A stretch of 64,000 bases of DNA, taken from contig NZ_LT821227.1 in NCBI RefSeq assembly GCF_900169485.1, forward strand, positions 744,001 through 808,000. The letters are read 5' to 3'. The translations under genes were made by a program, and so were the position numbers. Source of the stretch: Phoenicibacter congonensis (GTDB lineage Bacteria; Actinomycetota; Coriobacteriia; Coriobacteriales; Eggerthellaceae). This document shows, piece after piece, positions 24,572-34,200 of this stretch; the stretch's first letter is position 1, and each line of letters begins with the position of its first letter. The notes beneath the pieces are model-generated. The model made no database searches, was not told where the DNA came from, and saw only the letters and a list, made by a program, of their open reading frames with translations.

Positions 24572-25498
24572 TCACCCTTTCTGGCCTGCAGGAGTTTTCA
24601 AGGTTTGATATCTCCAATCGCGTACTGCGTGCTCGAGCGGGCCGCTTTCCCTCGATATGGCGACATCCCAATGCTCGCAGTTGAGCAGAAGGAGTCGGTT
24701 CATGTACGCGGTGCCCGAAAATTCGAGTCTCGTAAACGGCGGTAAGAGAGGTCTATCAGAAAAAACTGCAGCATACTTACTGTTCAACGGCATATACGCG
24801 AGATGGAAATCATACGAGTCGTCCTCGGGCCCGATGATGAACATGGGCATCGACGCCGTAACGAACCCTGAGCCGACGGATGCCCTAATGATGGAGAAGC
24901 TCTTCTCAAATAAAGCCTTCCGAATACGGTTAACTGGCACATTGTCATCGTTGGAGAAGAGCATGGTTGCGGCGGCGGCAAGCTCGACTACCGCTTGGGA
25001 ATCCCCGCGCCAACCCGACCAATCGAGCAATCCGAACTCATAGGGTGTCAGATGAACGTTTTTGAGCAGCTCTTCGGCAGCCTCGCGTGACCATTTTTTG
25101 TCGGTACGCATGCTGACAGGATGGCGGACGATGATGTTTGCCGCCAGCTCGCAAACGACGGCTTTTCCATCAGAATACCCTTCGCCTTCGGGCTGCCCTT
25201 CTTTCTGGCGTTCCAAAAAGCGATCGTAAAGCGGTGCAATGCGGCTTTCGAACTCGGATAGCTTAACCTCGATGAGGTTCTGCGCATAGAATCTGTCTGT
25301 CGCATCGCCTGCCGCATCAGCATGCACGACTTCATAAAGATCGCGCATGCTGCAAAGATTCTCGCAATTCGTGCGGAAGAAGGAGTCCTTCTGCCTGCTG
25401 TAGGCATGCAGCTGCCCGGAAGAATCCGCAAAATGGCGCAGGTAGAACCGCGGCACCCAGTGCTGCTTTCGCGTCATCTTTCCGGGCAGCTTCGACAT
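24572..25498 (-). CDS. DUF4238 domain protein
   Basis: A 308-residue protein with the DUF4238 hallmark at the N terminus, KQHWVPRFYLRHFAD, then NLCSMRDLYEV. Later IIVRHPVSMR and MPLNSKYAAVFSDRPLLPP match the family pattern. The function is unknown; members often occur in defence islands. It begins 1 base after the res stop, so it is translated as part of the restriction operon, and ends 6 bases before abiH. GC is about 53%. Confidence 0.85.
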   Translation of the reverse strand: MSKLPGKMTRKQHWVPRFYLRHFADSSGQLHAYSRQKDSFFRTNCENLCSMRDLYEVVHADAAGDATDRFYAQNLIEVKLSEFESRIAPLYDRFLERQKEGQPEGEGYSDGKAVVCELAANIIVRHPVSMRTDKKWSREAAEELLKNVHLTPYEFGLLDWSGWRGDSQAVVELAAAATMLFSNDDNVPVNRIRKALFEKSFSIIRASVGSGFVTASMPMFIIGPEDDSYDFHLAYMPLNSKYAAVFSDRPLLPPFTRLEFSGTAYMNRLLLLNCEHWDVAISRESGPLEHAVRDWRYQTLKTPAGQKG

Positions 25499-25499
25499 C

Positions 25500-28400
25500 C
25501 TAAGCCTTCACCGCCTCGTATTGATACGACATGCGCACGTTGTAGTGGAAGTCATCTCCAAGCTCCAGCGCCTCGAAGTGCTTCTTGGCGCAGCCGATCT
25601 TGATCTTCTCCGCGTCGCGCAGGGCAGGTTCGCCGTTCTTGCCGCCCTTGGTCTCGGTCACGAAGTACACGCGGCGCTCGCCGTCGGCCTCCTCGACATA
25701 CGCCCAGTCGGGGTTGTAGCTGCCGAGCGGCGTGTCGATCTTGAACGACGAAGGGAGCTTCGCGAACACGAGCACCTCCTCCTGCTTGTCGAGTGCCTCG
25801 GCAAAGGAGCGCTCGACCCCCGCCGAATCGTAGACAACGTAGTTGTACAGGCTCTTGCCCGTCACATCCGGCTTCCACGCGTTCTGCCCGAGGTAGGCGG
25901 TATAGTCGTCGAGCTCGAGGTCGCGCATGGTGTACCACTCGTCCTCGGGAAGGCGCACGTACTTGATGCCCTGGGCGATGAGGTCGTTCTTCACGCGGTT
26001 GATCTTGTCGCCGACCTGCGCGAGGAAGGTCGCGGGATCGATCTCGAACTCGTCGAAGCGGCTGCAGCCCTCGAGGATTGCCTTGATGGTGCCGCGGGTG
26101 AGCCCGACGGCGTCCTGAAGCTCTGCAATCGGGTCGGGAAGGTCGTATTTCACCTTTCCCGAAACGGACACCACGGAGGTACCCGTGCCCTCGGCGCTCA
26201 CGCCCGCGTCGTCGATGCCCAGAGAGGCGCGCTCGCTCGTCACCTGGGGCGGGCGCACGGCGAGCATGCCGTCGACCGCCTCGATGGCGCGTTCGATGAG
26301 CTTGTCGGAGTCTACCTCGACCTGGAAGCGCGTGCGCTGGCGGATGCGGTCCCACAGGGCCTGGAACGCAGGGTCGAGCGTGACGTCCTTCTGCAGCTCG
26401 ACAGAGACCTCCTTGGCCTTGTCGCGAATCTGTACCCTCTGGGACTTGTGAATGATGATCGCCTCGACCTGCTCCTTCGCTGGCTCGAGCTCGGCGGGAA
26501 GATCCACCTTGCCCTCCTCGGCCGCTGCCTTCAGCTCGGGAGTAACCGCGCCCTTGTCGTCGACCATGCCGGTCGCGACGAGGTGGTCGTAGACCTGCTT
26601 GGACTTCTCGTAGCCCAGGCGCTCCTCGACGCCATTAGCGCTCTTGACCGTAACCTTCGTGAAACTCTCCGGGGTGATGACGCCGAACTTGAAGTCATCC
26701 GCCTCGAGTTCCTTCTGAAGGCCGTTGGCGAAGTCGTCGTAGCTCTCGTTCGCGATGACGGTGAGCACGTTCGCCTCTGAGTCGTACAGGCGCTCGCCAT
26801 CCTGATTCACGCACAGGCGCAGACCCCTACCGATCTTCTGGCGCTTGGTGAGGTTGTCCTTGGTCTCGACGAGCGTGCAGATCTGGAACACGTTGGGGTT
26901 GTCCCAGCCCTCCTTGAGCGCGGAGTGACTGAAGACGAAAGAGACGTCCTTGTCCACATCCTTGCCGTCCGGGAAGGAGATGAGCGTCTCCTTCTTCTGC
27001 ATGATGAGCTCGAAGGCCCCAACGTCACCGGCAGTGCTGGCGGTTTCTTTGGAGTCCTTGAATTTGCCCTTATTGTCCTTGGCGAAATAACCTTGGTGCA
27101 CGGCGTGGGGGTCGCGCACCAGCGGGGCGCCGACGGCCTCGTAGCACTCAAGCCACGTGCCACGGCCGACACCCGCTGCCTTAGCGATGCGAGGAGGTGC
27201 CTTCGAGCTCAGGGCATCTGCGTACTCCTCCTCGAACATCTGGGCGTACAGGCCGCCGTGGACCTCGGGCTCGTATACGCGGTAGCGGTCCACGCGGTCG
27301 ATGAAGAAGAGCGAGAGCGCCTTCACGCCGCGCGGCCACAGTTCGAACTGGCGGGCTAGATGGTCCACGATGGTGCGACGGATCTGCGCGCGCTTGACGA
27401 CCTCCTCGTTGACGTCCCCCAGCGCATCGCCCAGCTCGAGCACCTCACCGTTCTGGAACTCTATGAACTCTTCGCCGTCGGCGGCGCCGATGTTGTTGAC
27501 GACCCAGCCGCTCTCGTAGTCGCTGTTCTCGCCGCTCTTCTGGTAGAGGTCGGCGCCGGTCTTCACCGTGACGGCCTTGCGCTTCTGCGTGCCGTCGGGC
27601 TGGCGCACGTCGATGGACACCTTGGCGGAGAACGGGTCAGCCTTTACGGACTCGAGCCTCACGTACGCGCCATTGAGGTTAGCCTCGGCCTTGATAGAGT
27701 CTACGCAGATGCCCTTCACCAGGTGGCGCTCGAAGGCGTCGACTGGCGTGAGGCGGTAGATCATGTTGTAGGCCTGCTTGTGCGTGGCCGAGTAGCGCAG
27801 CACGAACAGCGGGTTCAGGCTCCTGATGGCGGCCTTGGCCTGCTTGGTGTTGTCGACGCTCTGGGGCTCGTCGATGATGACGACGGGCTTGCAGGCGCTC
27901 ACGAGCTCGCGCGGGCTGAAGCCGCCGGCGAGCTTCTCGCTGGGACGGTGGAAGAGGTTGCCCTCCTTCGCGGTGCCGTCTTTTTCCAGTCCCTTGTTGA
28001 ACGCGTCGATGTTGATGATCATGACCTGGATGGAACTCGACGTGGCGAAGTTCCCCACCGCCCCCATGTCCTTCGAGTCGTACACGAAGTAGTCGAGTGG
28101 CGTGTGGTCGTAGAGCGTCTCGAAGTGCCTGCGCGTGGTCTGGAAGCTCTTGAGCACGCCCTCGCGGATGGCAACGCTCGGCACGACGATGACGAACTTG
28201 GTGATGCCGTAGCGGCGGTTCAGCTCGTAGATGGAGCGGATGTACACGTAGGTCTTGCCGGTGCCCGTCTCCATCTCGACGGTGAAGTCTCGCAGGCGTC
28301 CGTCGGTGAGGACGTCGGTTGCCGGGAGGCAGCCATCCTCCTGCACGGAGTGTAGATTGTCGAGGAGCTGGCCGGGCGCCACGCGGAGCTCGTTGCCGTG

Positions 28401-28598
28401 GCCAACGGTGTCGAACAGTTCCGCCTGTCCGCCAGGCAACACGCCGTCGCTGAATAGTTTGTCTTGGCCATAATCGGCATAGTTGACCATGAAGCTGCTG
28501 CTGGCGAACTGCTGCCCGCGGAACAGGTCACAGGTTGCCTCTATAGCCTCCAGCTGATGCTGTTGATTGGATGAAAATTTGAACTCGAGCGACGCCAT
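25500..28598 (-). CDS. res: Type III restriction endonuclease, Res subunit
   Basis: A 1032-residue ATP-dependent restriction subunit. The SF2 helicase domain has Walker A in EMETGTGKTYVYIRSIYEL (about residue 110), a DEPQ box in VIIDEPQSVD, motif III in RYSATHK and a C-terminal helicase lobe with KQKIGRGLRLCV. The C-terminal endonuclease has SYNPDWAYVE and, about 20 residues on, VTETKGG, that is PD and E-x-K of a PD-(D/E)XK nuclease. Res cuts only in complex with Mod after translocation between two inverted sites. It starts 1 base after the mod stop, so its expression is likely coupled to translation of mod and would fall when mod is frame-shifted off. GC is about 62%. Confidence 0.93.
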   Translation of the reverse strand: MASLEFKFSSNQQHQLEAIEATCDLFRGQQFASSSFMVNYADYGQDKLFSDGVLPGGQAELFDTVGHGNELRVAPGQLLDNLHSVQEDGCLPATDVLTDGRLRDFTVEMETGTGKTYVYIRSIYELNRRYGITKFVIVVPSVAIREGVLKSFQTTRRHFETLYDHTPLDYFVYDSKDMGAVGNFATSSSIQVMIINIDAFNKGLEKDGTAKEGNLFHRPSEKLAGGFSPRELVSACKPVVIIDEPQSVDNTKQAKAAIRSLNPLFVLRYSATHKQAYNMIYRLTPVDAFERHLVKGICVDSIKAEANLNGAYVRLESVKADPFSAKVSIDVRQPDGTQKRKAVTVKTGADLYQKSGENSDYESGWVVNNIGAADGEEFIEFQNGEVLELGDALGDVNEEVVKRAQIRRTIVDHLARQFELWPRGVKALSLFFIDRVDRYRVYEPEVHGGLYAQMFEEEYADALSSKAPPRIAKAAGVGRGTWLECYEAVGAPLVRDPHAVHQGYFAKDNKGKFKDSKETASTAGDVGAFELIMQKKETLISFPDGKDVDKDVSFVFSHSALKEGWDNPNVFQICTLVETKDNLTKRQKIGRGLRLCVNQDGERLYDSEANVLTVIANESYDDFANGLQKELEADDFKFGVITPESFTKVTVKSANGVEERLGYEKSKQVYDHLVATGMVDDKGAVTPELKAAAEEGKVDLPAELEPAKEQVEAIIIHKSQRVQIRDKAKEVSVELQKDVTLDPAFQALWDRIRQRTRFQVEVDSDKLIERAIEAVDGMLAVRPPQVTSERASLGIDDAGVSAEGTGTSVVSVSGKVKYDLPDPIAELQDAVGLTRGTIKAILEGCSRFDEFEIDPATFLAQVGDKINRVKNDLIAQGIKYVRLPEDEWYTMRDLELDDYTAYLGQNAWKPDVTGKSLYNYVVYDSAGVERSFAEALDKQEEVLVFAKLPSSFKIDTPLGSYNPDWAYVEEADGERRVYFVTETKGGKNGEPALRDAEKIKIGCAKKHFEALELGDDFHYNVRMSYQYEAVKA

Positions 28599-28599
28599 G

Positions 28600-30508
28600 C
28601 TAGACCGTCCTCAGTTCAATCTCGCAGCCCATGCGCTCGCCGGCGTGCTTGAAGATCTGCAAGGCGTTGAGTTTGAGCGTGTCGTCGAGAACGGAGTCGA
28701 GGATGAGAACGCGCCTGGGCTCCATGTCGGCAATGGCCTCGAGAGCTTCGATGGTGAGGCCTCGGGACATGCAGCAGACGAGCTCGTCGCAAGCGACAGA
28801 CCAGATGGGATAGCCGGCGGCTTCGGACTTCTCGACGGGCAGCGTGAGCTCTAGGCCCCACTTGAGCATCATCTCGAAGACGATGTCGAGCTCTGTGCGA
28901 TCGGACTTCACCACATCGAGCATGAGCTGACCGGGATCAGGGCGCTCGATGCCTGAGTCATCGAGCACGAACACGCGGAAGCCAATGTCGGGCAGCTGTT
29001 TGGGCGCCTCACCAAGCTTAAGCTGACGGTTGGATTCCTCGAGCTCGTTCTTAATCTTGTTCCCTGCACGACGGATGCGTTCTTCGCCGATGTCACAGAG
29101 AGTTAGATAACCTGCCTTGTAAGCAAATGAGTCCTCATTGAGCACCTCGGGCAGCTGGACTGCGATTAGACGTCTATTTCCGGAATCCTCGTAATTAGCC
29201 TCGAACAGCGCTTGGCCAGTCGTGCAGGAGCCAGAGAAAAAATCAAGGACAATGCAGTCTTTGTTTGTAGCTAGCTCCATAAACCTACGAATCAAACCCA
29301 CGGGTTTCGGGTTGTCGAAAACCGCAACGCCGTCAAATAGTTTCTTTACGAGCTGAGTGCCATTTGTGGTTGTCTCTACATCGTCCCACCAAGTTTTTGC
29401 GACCTTCCCGCGGTCAACCGCTTCCGTCAGAAACCTTTTTCTTTGTGGCCCACCCTCTCCAGTAGACCCAAATACGATACGCCCGTCTTTCTCTAACTCA
29501 AGGAAACGAGCATAATCATTCTTCCAGCTACGTCCTGGGTTCGGCGTATATATAACGCCGGTATTAGGATTAGTAATCTCATATTGTTGATTAGGTCGCC
29601 ATCCTCCGACCTGGAAGGGGTCTGCTTTCCAGGGGCCACGTGGGTCGTTATCTGGGTTGGAAAAGCCCTCTCCATCGTCACGGAGCCTAAAATCGGATCT
29701 ATTCCTGACAAAGTAGTCCATGTTCTTGAAATAAATGAAGTTATAGGTATGCGAAACGGAAATTAGTGCAGTATTTGTTACCGACTTGGTTGAATTCCAA
29801 ATAACATCACCGCAGAAATTTTTTTCTCCAAATATTTCGTCAAGAAGAGACTTTAAGTTAGAGCACTCGGCATCACTAATGCTGATAATAATGACGCCGT
29901 CATCGCTCAATAGCTCGCGAGCCAGCCTCAGTCTGGGATACATCATGGAGCACCAGTCGCTGTGGTAGCGACCGCTCGTATCGGCGTTGGACTGGACAGC
30001 AAGACCGGCCTGTTCTTTGTAGTTTTCAATCGTGTCGCCGAATTTGTCCTTATAAACAAAATCATGACCCGTGTTGTAGGGTGGGTCGATGTAAATCATC
30101 TTGACCTTACCGTGGTAGCCGCGCTGCAGGAGCTTCAGCACCTCAAGGTTGTCTCCCTCGATGTAGATGTTGTCCGAATCGAAGTGGCCATCCTCGCCGT
30201 CGTGGCTACGGCTCTTCTCCACGCAAGGACGAAGCGTCGCCGTGCTGACGGTCTGCGACTGGCGGATGGCATCGGCCTTGCCGGGCCACGTGAACGCGTA
30301 GCGCTCCTGACCTTTCTCGACCTCGTCGCCAAGCAGTAGGCGCAGCTTGTCGAAGTCTATGCAGTGAGAGTCGCTGCCATTAACTCTCTCTCTCTCTCTC
30401 TCCAAGGCCGCGCTCGGTCACGATCTCGGGAAACAGCCGCTTCAGCTGCTCGATGCGGTCAGTGACCAGGTCCTCGGACGCTAGGTCCATCTTCTCGATG
30501 TCAGCCAT
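28600..30508 (-). CDS. mod: Type III DNA methyltransferase, Mod subunit; phase-variable, frame broken (OFF) in this copy
   Basis: Beta-class N6-adenine methyltransferase giving target specificity to the type III system. Motif IV is IDPPYNTGHDFVYKD and motif I is VLDFFSGSCTTGQALFE, with the target-recognition region between. The N terminus from the ATG at 30508 (MADIEKMDLASEDLVTDRIE, then KRLFPEIVTERGLG) is typical of Mod, has AGGAG upstream and overlaps the DUF4391 stop by 8 bases. An (AG)9 repeat (30384-30402) follows at codon 36; in this frame TAA at 30380-30382 ends translation after 42 residues. The rest of mod (601 residues from a TTG at 30405) is in another frame. Ten or seven AG units would join them to about 636 residues, the normal Mod length. 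Internal TTG initiation may give weak expression. The recognition region is AT-rich relative to its flanks. Confidence 0.9.
30384..30402 (-). repeat. (AG)9 simple sequence repeat in the mod reading frame
   Basis: Nineteen bases of uninterrupted GA/AG dinucleotide on the minus strand (CT on the plus strand). It encodes alternating Glu-Arg and lies 35 codons after the mod ATG. Length changes by slipped-strand mispairing would switch the frame; the count seen here gives an early stop. Confidence 0.95.
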
Positions 30509-31274
30509 TACAGATCTCCTTTATCTCATCGGCGACCGCCCTCAGGCGTCGCTCCTCTTCCTTCATTTCCATCCTCAGCTTCGCGGACTCGTTGAGCGTT
30601 ATATCCTTCGACCGTCGCTGTTCCTTCATCCGCTTGACGGAGGCTCCCAGCTCATCGTAGCGCGACGTGAGGGCGATCAGTTTTTCCCGGTCTCGAGCAG
30701 GGCATGCAGGGTAGAACCCCAGGCCGCCGATCGCGCGGGACAGCGCTACGGCGCGCGCCATGTCGAGCAGGTACTCCCAGAGATCGCCCTGCGAGAGCCG
30801 CTCGAACGCCAGCACGCCTAGGAAGTCCGCGTATTCCGGGCTGTACGGGTCGAACGCGCCTGTCGCCTCGATCCGATCGACGACCGTCGCGCCCTGCTCG
30901 GCCTGGCTCTTTCGCGTAAGGGCGACCGACACGCACGCGCAGCCGCCCGCCTCGACCAGGAGCGCCGTCGGGTTCGGGAAGCACTTGTGCACGAGCTCCG
31001 CCACCTCCGCAACAGCCATGGTCCCGGCTGCCATCTCGCAGCGAAGGAAGACGACGCTCTGCACGTTGTGATCGTCGTCCTCGTACGGCGGGATGCGCGT
31101 CGTGGACTTCTGGACCGTGGCGAAATGCTCGAGGCGCGCAACCTTGTCAAGCCTCTTCTGCTCGGTCTTGGTGAGCATCGCCTGCTTGACGAGCACCGTC
31201 TTGGGGATGCGGCGGCATCCCGCGAGCGCCGCTTCGGGCAGGCGCAGGATCCCGTTCCAGTCGACGCCGCTCAT
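30501..31274 (-). CDS. DUF4391 domain protein of the type III R-M operon
   Basis: A 257-residue protein resembling DUF4391: MSGVDWNGILRLPEAALAGC and IPKTVLVKQAMLTKTEQK at the N terminus, DHNVQSVVFLRCEM, LLVEAGGCACVSVALTRKSQ, and a charged C-terminal coiled coil (about residues 205-257). Function unknown; this family is seen between SNF2-type helicases and Mod genes. The ATG at 31274 overlaps the helicase stop by ATGA, and its own stop overlaps the mod ATG by 8 bases, so the three are translationally coupled. A longer frame upstream lies inside the helicase gene and is not used. Confidence 0.8.
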   Translation of the reverse strand: MSGVDWNGILRLPEAALAGCRRIPKTVLVKQAMLTKTEQKRLDKVARLEHFATVQKSTTRIPPYEDDDHNVQSVVFLRCEMAAGTMAVAEVAELVHKCFPNPTALLVEAGGCACVSVALTRKSQAEQGATVVDRIEATGAFDPYSPEYADFLGVLAFERLSQGDLWEYLLDMARAVALSRAIGGLGFYPACPARDREKLIALTSRYDELGASVKRMKEQRRSKDITLNESAKLRMEMKEEERRLRAVADEIKEICNG

Positions 31275-34200
31275 CGCAGCACCGCGAAACATACCAGCGA
31301 GTAGTCGTTGAAGCCCATGACGGTGCCGCTGCCGACCTCGCCCAGGCTGAACAGGCTCTCGATCCCCTTGTCCTGCTGCGTCCCGGTGATGGCCGCCACG
31401 ACGTCGTCGAGCAGGTCGGTGTAGGCGTCCATCCTCGTCCCGTCGCGGGTCTCGCGGTTGAACTCGCGGCACAGCTCGGCGATGGGCTCTGGGCTCCCCG
31501 AGCAGACGGCGCGCATGATGTCGAGCGCCGGCTTGGGCTGCGTGTGCTTCGTCATGACCTCGCCGTCGGCCGACACGTACACCACGTAGTAGGGGAAGAC
31601 GGGGTTCGTGTCCCTGGGGTCGTCTCCCTCGTCGTTCTGCTTGAGGCAGAAGACCACGCCTGGCTTAACGTCGCCGCGGAGCTCGTCGGGGATGGGGGCC
31701 ACGGCGTGCAGTCCCGCCGGCGAGTTCTCCAGCGCGCCGGGATGCTCCTTGGCGTAGCGCTGGAGCTCCACGCGGAAGTCATCGAAGGCGAAGTCCGTGA
31801 TGGAGATGCCGCCCGAGATGTCCTCGAGGTCGAGCACCTCGCTCTTGAGCTGCTGGAGCTGCCGGCGGCGGTACTTGAGGTCGTTCATCTCGCCGTTGCC
31901 CTTGGCCTCCAGCACGTTCTCCTCGCCGGTGGCCGACGCGTCGAGCAGCGCCATGCGCCCCTTCACGCGGCCCTCCAGCTGGATGTACTCGTCGAGCGCG
32001 ATGTCCGGCCAGAAGTTGACCAGCTGGATCTGGGAGTTCTTCGATCCCAGGCGGTCGATGCGGCCGAAGCGCTGGATGATGCGCACGGGGTTCCAGTGGA
32101 TGTCGTAGTTCACCAGGCAGTCGCAGTCCTGCAGGTTCTGGCCCTCGGAGATGCAGTCCGTCGCGAAGACGACGTCGATCTCGCCGAGCGCCCTCTGGCT
32201 CTCCGGCAGCTCCTTTGAGACGGGAGAGAACCTCGCGAGGATGTTCTCGAAGGTGGTCCTGGGGAGCTTCAGCGAGTAGGTCCGGTTGGAGCTGCCCGCC
32301 ACCTCGGCGCACTCGATGCCGAGCTCGCGCTTAAGCCAGGGCGCCAGCTGCTCGAAGAGGTACGCCGTCGTGTCGGCGAACGCGCTGAACACCAGCACCT
32401 TGCGGTTGCCGGGGTTGTACGGGTCCCTGACCTTGCCCGCGATGAAGTCGCGCAGCTTCACGAGCTTGGCGTCGCGCTCGGGCGTCACCGCGTCGGCATA
32501 GGTTAGTAGGGCCCGGAGCACCTGTATGTCGAAGTCGAGGTCCTGGCCCAGGCGCAGGGCGTCGACGTCTCGCAGGTCGACTCGCACCTTGCCGCCGGCC
32601 TCGAACTCCTCGGCATCGTCGTCGTCGAACCCGTCCTCGAGGCCCTCGGTGCCGTAGGCGACCCCCGACGCGTCGGCGTCGAGCCTCGCGCGCAGCTCGA
32701 CGCAGCCGTCGAGGATTCGTCGCAGCGTGATGCGGAAGCTGTTCACGGAGGACTCCATGCGCTTGAGGACGTTGATTCGCATGAGGTTGGCCACCGCCGT
32801 CGTGCGGTGGACCTGGCTCTCGAAGTCCTTGCCCCACGTGTCCCCGTAGCGGTCCTCGTACTTGCGGCGCTGGTCGGCGCGCACGTAGGAGAGCACCTGG
32901 TACTGGGCGAACGTGAGCTGGGCGATCATGTCGTTGAGCTCGGCTATCGGCGGCAGCTCGCCTTCCAGGTCGATGGGCGTCTGGAACGACAGGGGCGGCC
33001 GGCGCGCCGGGAAGGTCCCGCACGCGGCGCCGTAGTACTTTGTGATGTGCTTGCGGCTGCGCGCGATGGTCAGCACGTCGAGCAGCTTGAAGTAGTCGGC
33101 GTTCACCGCGTTCACGAAGCTCTCGGTCGTGCGCTCGGAGTCGGAGAGCTTGCTCCACTCGTTGAACCTCTGCTGGGCGACGCGCGTCACGTGGGTGATC
33201 GACGGGATGCCGTCGGTATCGGCGAGGTACGCGTCGTCTCCCTCGGTGATGAGCTCGATCTGGTTTCGCAGGTCGAGCAGGCGGTTGTTCACCGGGGTGG
33301 CAGAGAGCATGAGCACCTTCGTGCGCTGGCCCGACTTGATGACGTCCTCGATGAGGCGCGTGTAGCGGTCGGTCTTGTCCGCGTCGGTGCTCTTGTTCCT
33401 GAAGTTGTGGCTCTCGTCTATGACGAGGAGGTCGAAGTGGCCCCAGCGCAGGTGCTCGAGGTCCACCTCGCCGCTCATGCCGTGGTAGCGCGAAAGGTCG
33501 GTGTGGTTGAGCACCGTGTAGCTGAAGCGGTCGTCGGCCAGCGGGTTGCGGTCGTCGTTGTCCTGGGTCCACAGGGTCCAGTTGTCACGCAGGCGCTTGG
33601 GGCACAGCACGAGGATGCGGTCGTTGCGCTCCTGGTAGTACTTCATGACGGCGAGCGCCTCGTAGGTCTTGCCCAGGCCCACCGAGTCGGCGATGATGCA
33701 GCCCTTGTACTTCTCCAGCTTGCGGATGGCGCCCACGACGGCGTCCTTCTGGAAGTCGTAGAGCTTATTCCAGACCACGGACTCCTCGAACTTGAGGCCG
33801 GGGCGGATGCCGTTGTCCTCGTCGTCCTCCATGAAGTCGCGGAACAGGTGGTAGAGCGTTAGGAAGTACACGAACTCGGGCGGATTCTCGCGGTAAAGGG
33901 TGCTCACTTGGTTTGCAACTTCATCAGTTACCTCTTGAACCATGGTTGGATTATTCCACACCTGTTCAAACATAGCTTTTAGGCCTGCAACCTCACTTGT
34001 CCCTTCATATTTGGAGACGCCTGTCACTGTGTTTGGGCGTCGTTCAAAGCCAAGTCCTTCTTGTGTGAAATCTGCAGCAGCTCCCATAAAGCCTGTGCAA
34101 TTACCGCTACCGCCTTCCACAATATATGTTCCGCCTGGAACTATTTTTCCTGAAGAGATTGCTGATTTAAAAACTCCCTTTTCTTTAATCCAGTTTGCAC

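Noticed and set aside
25521-28355. Long plus-strand frames antisense to res (419 and 331 residues)
   Set aside because: They are by-products of high GC and regular codon usage; they are Arg/Leu/Val-rich with no family motifs, and res itself is intact.
30501-31472. 323-residue form of the DUF4391 protein
   Set aside because: The extra N terminus (Arg-rich) lies within the helicase gene; the ATG at 31274 with the ATGA overlap fits the family.
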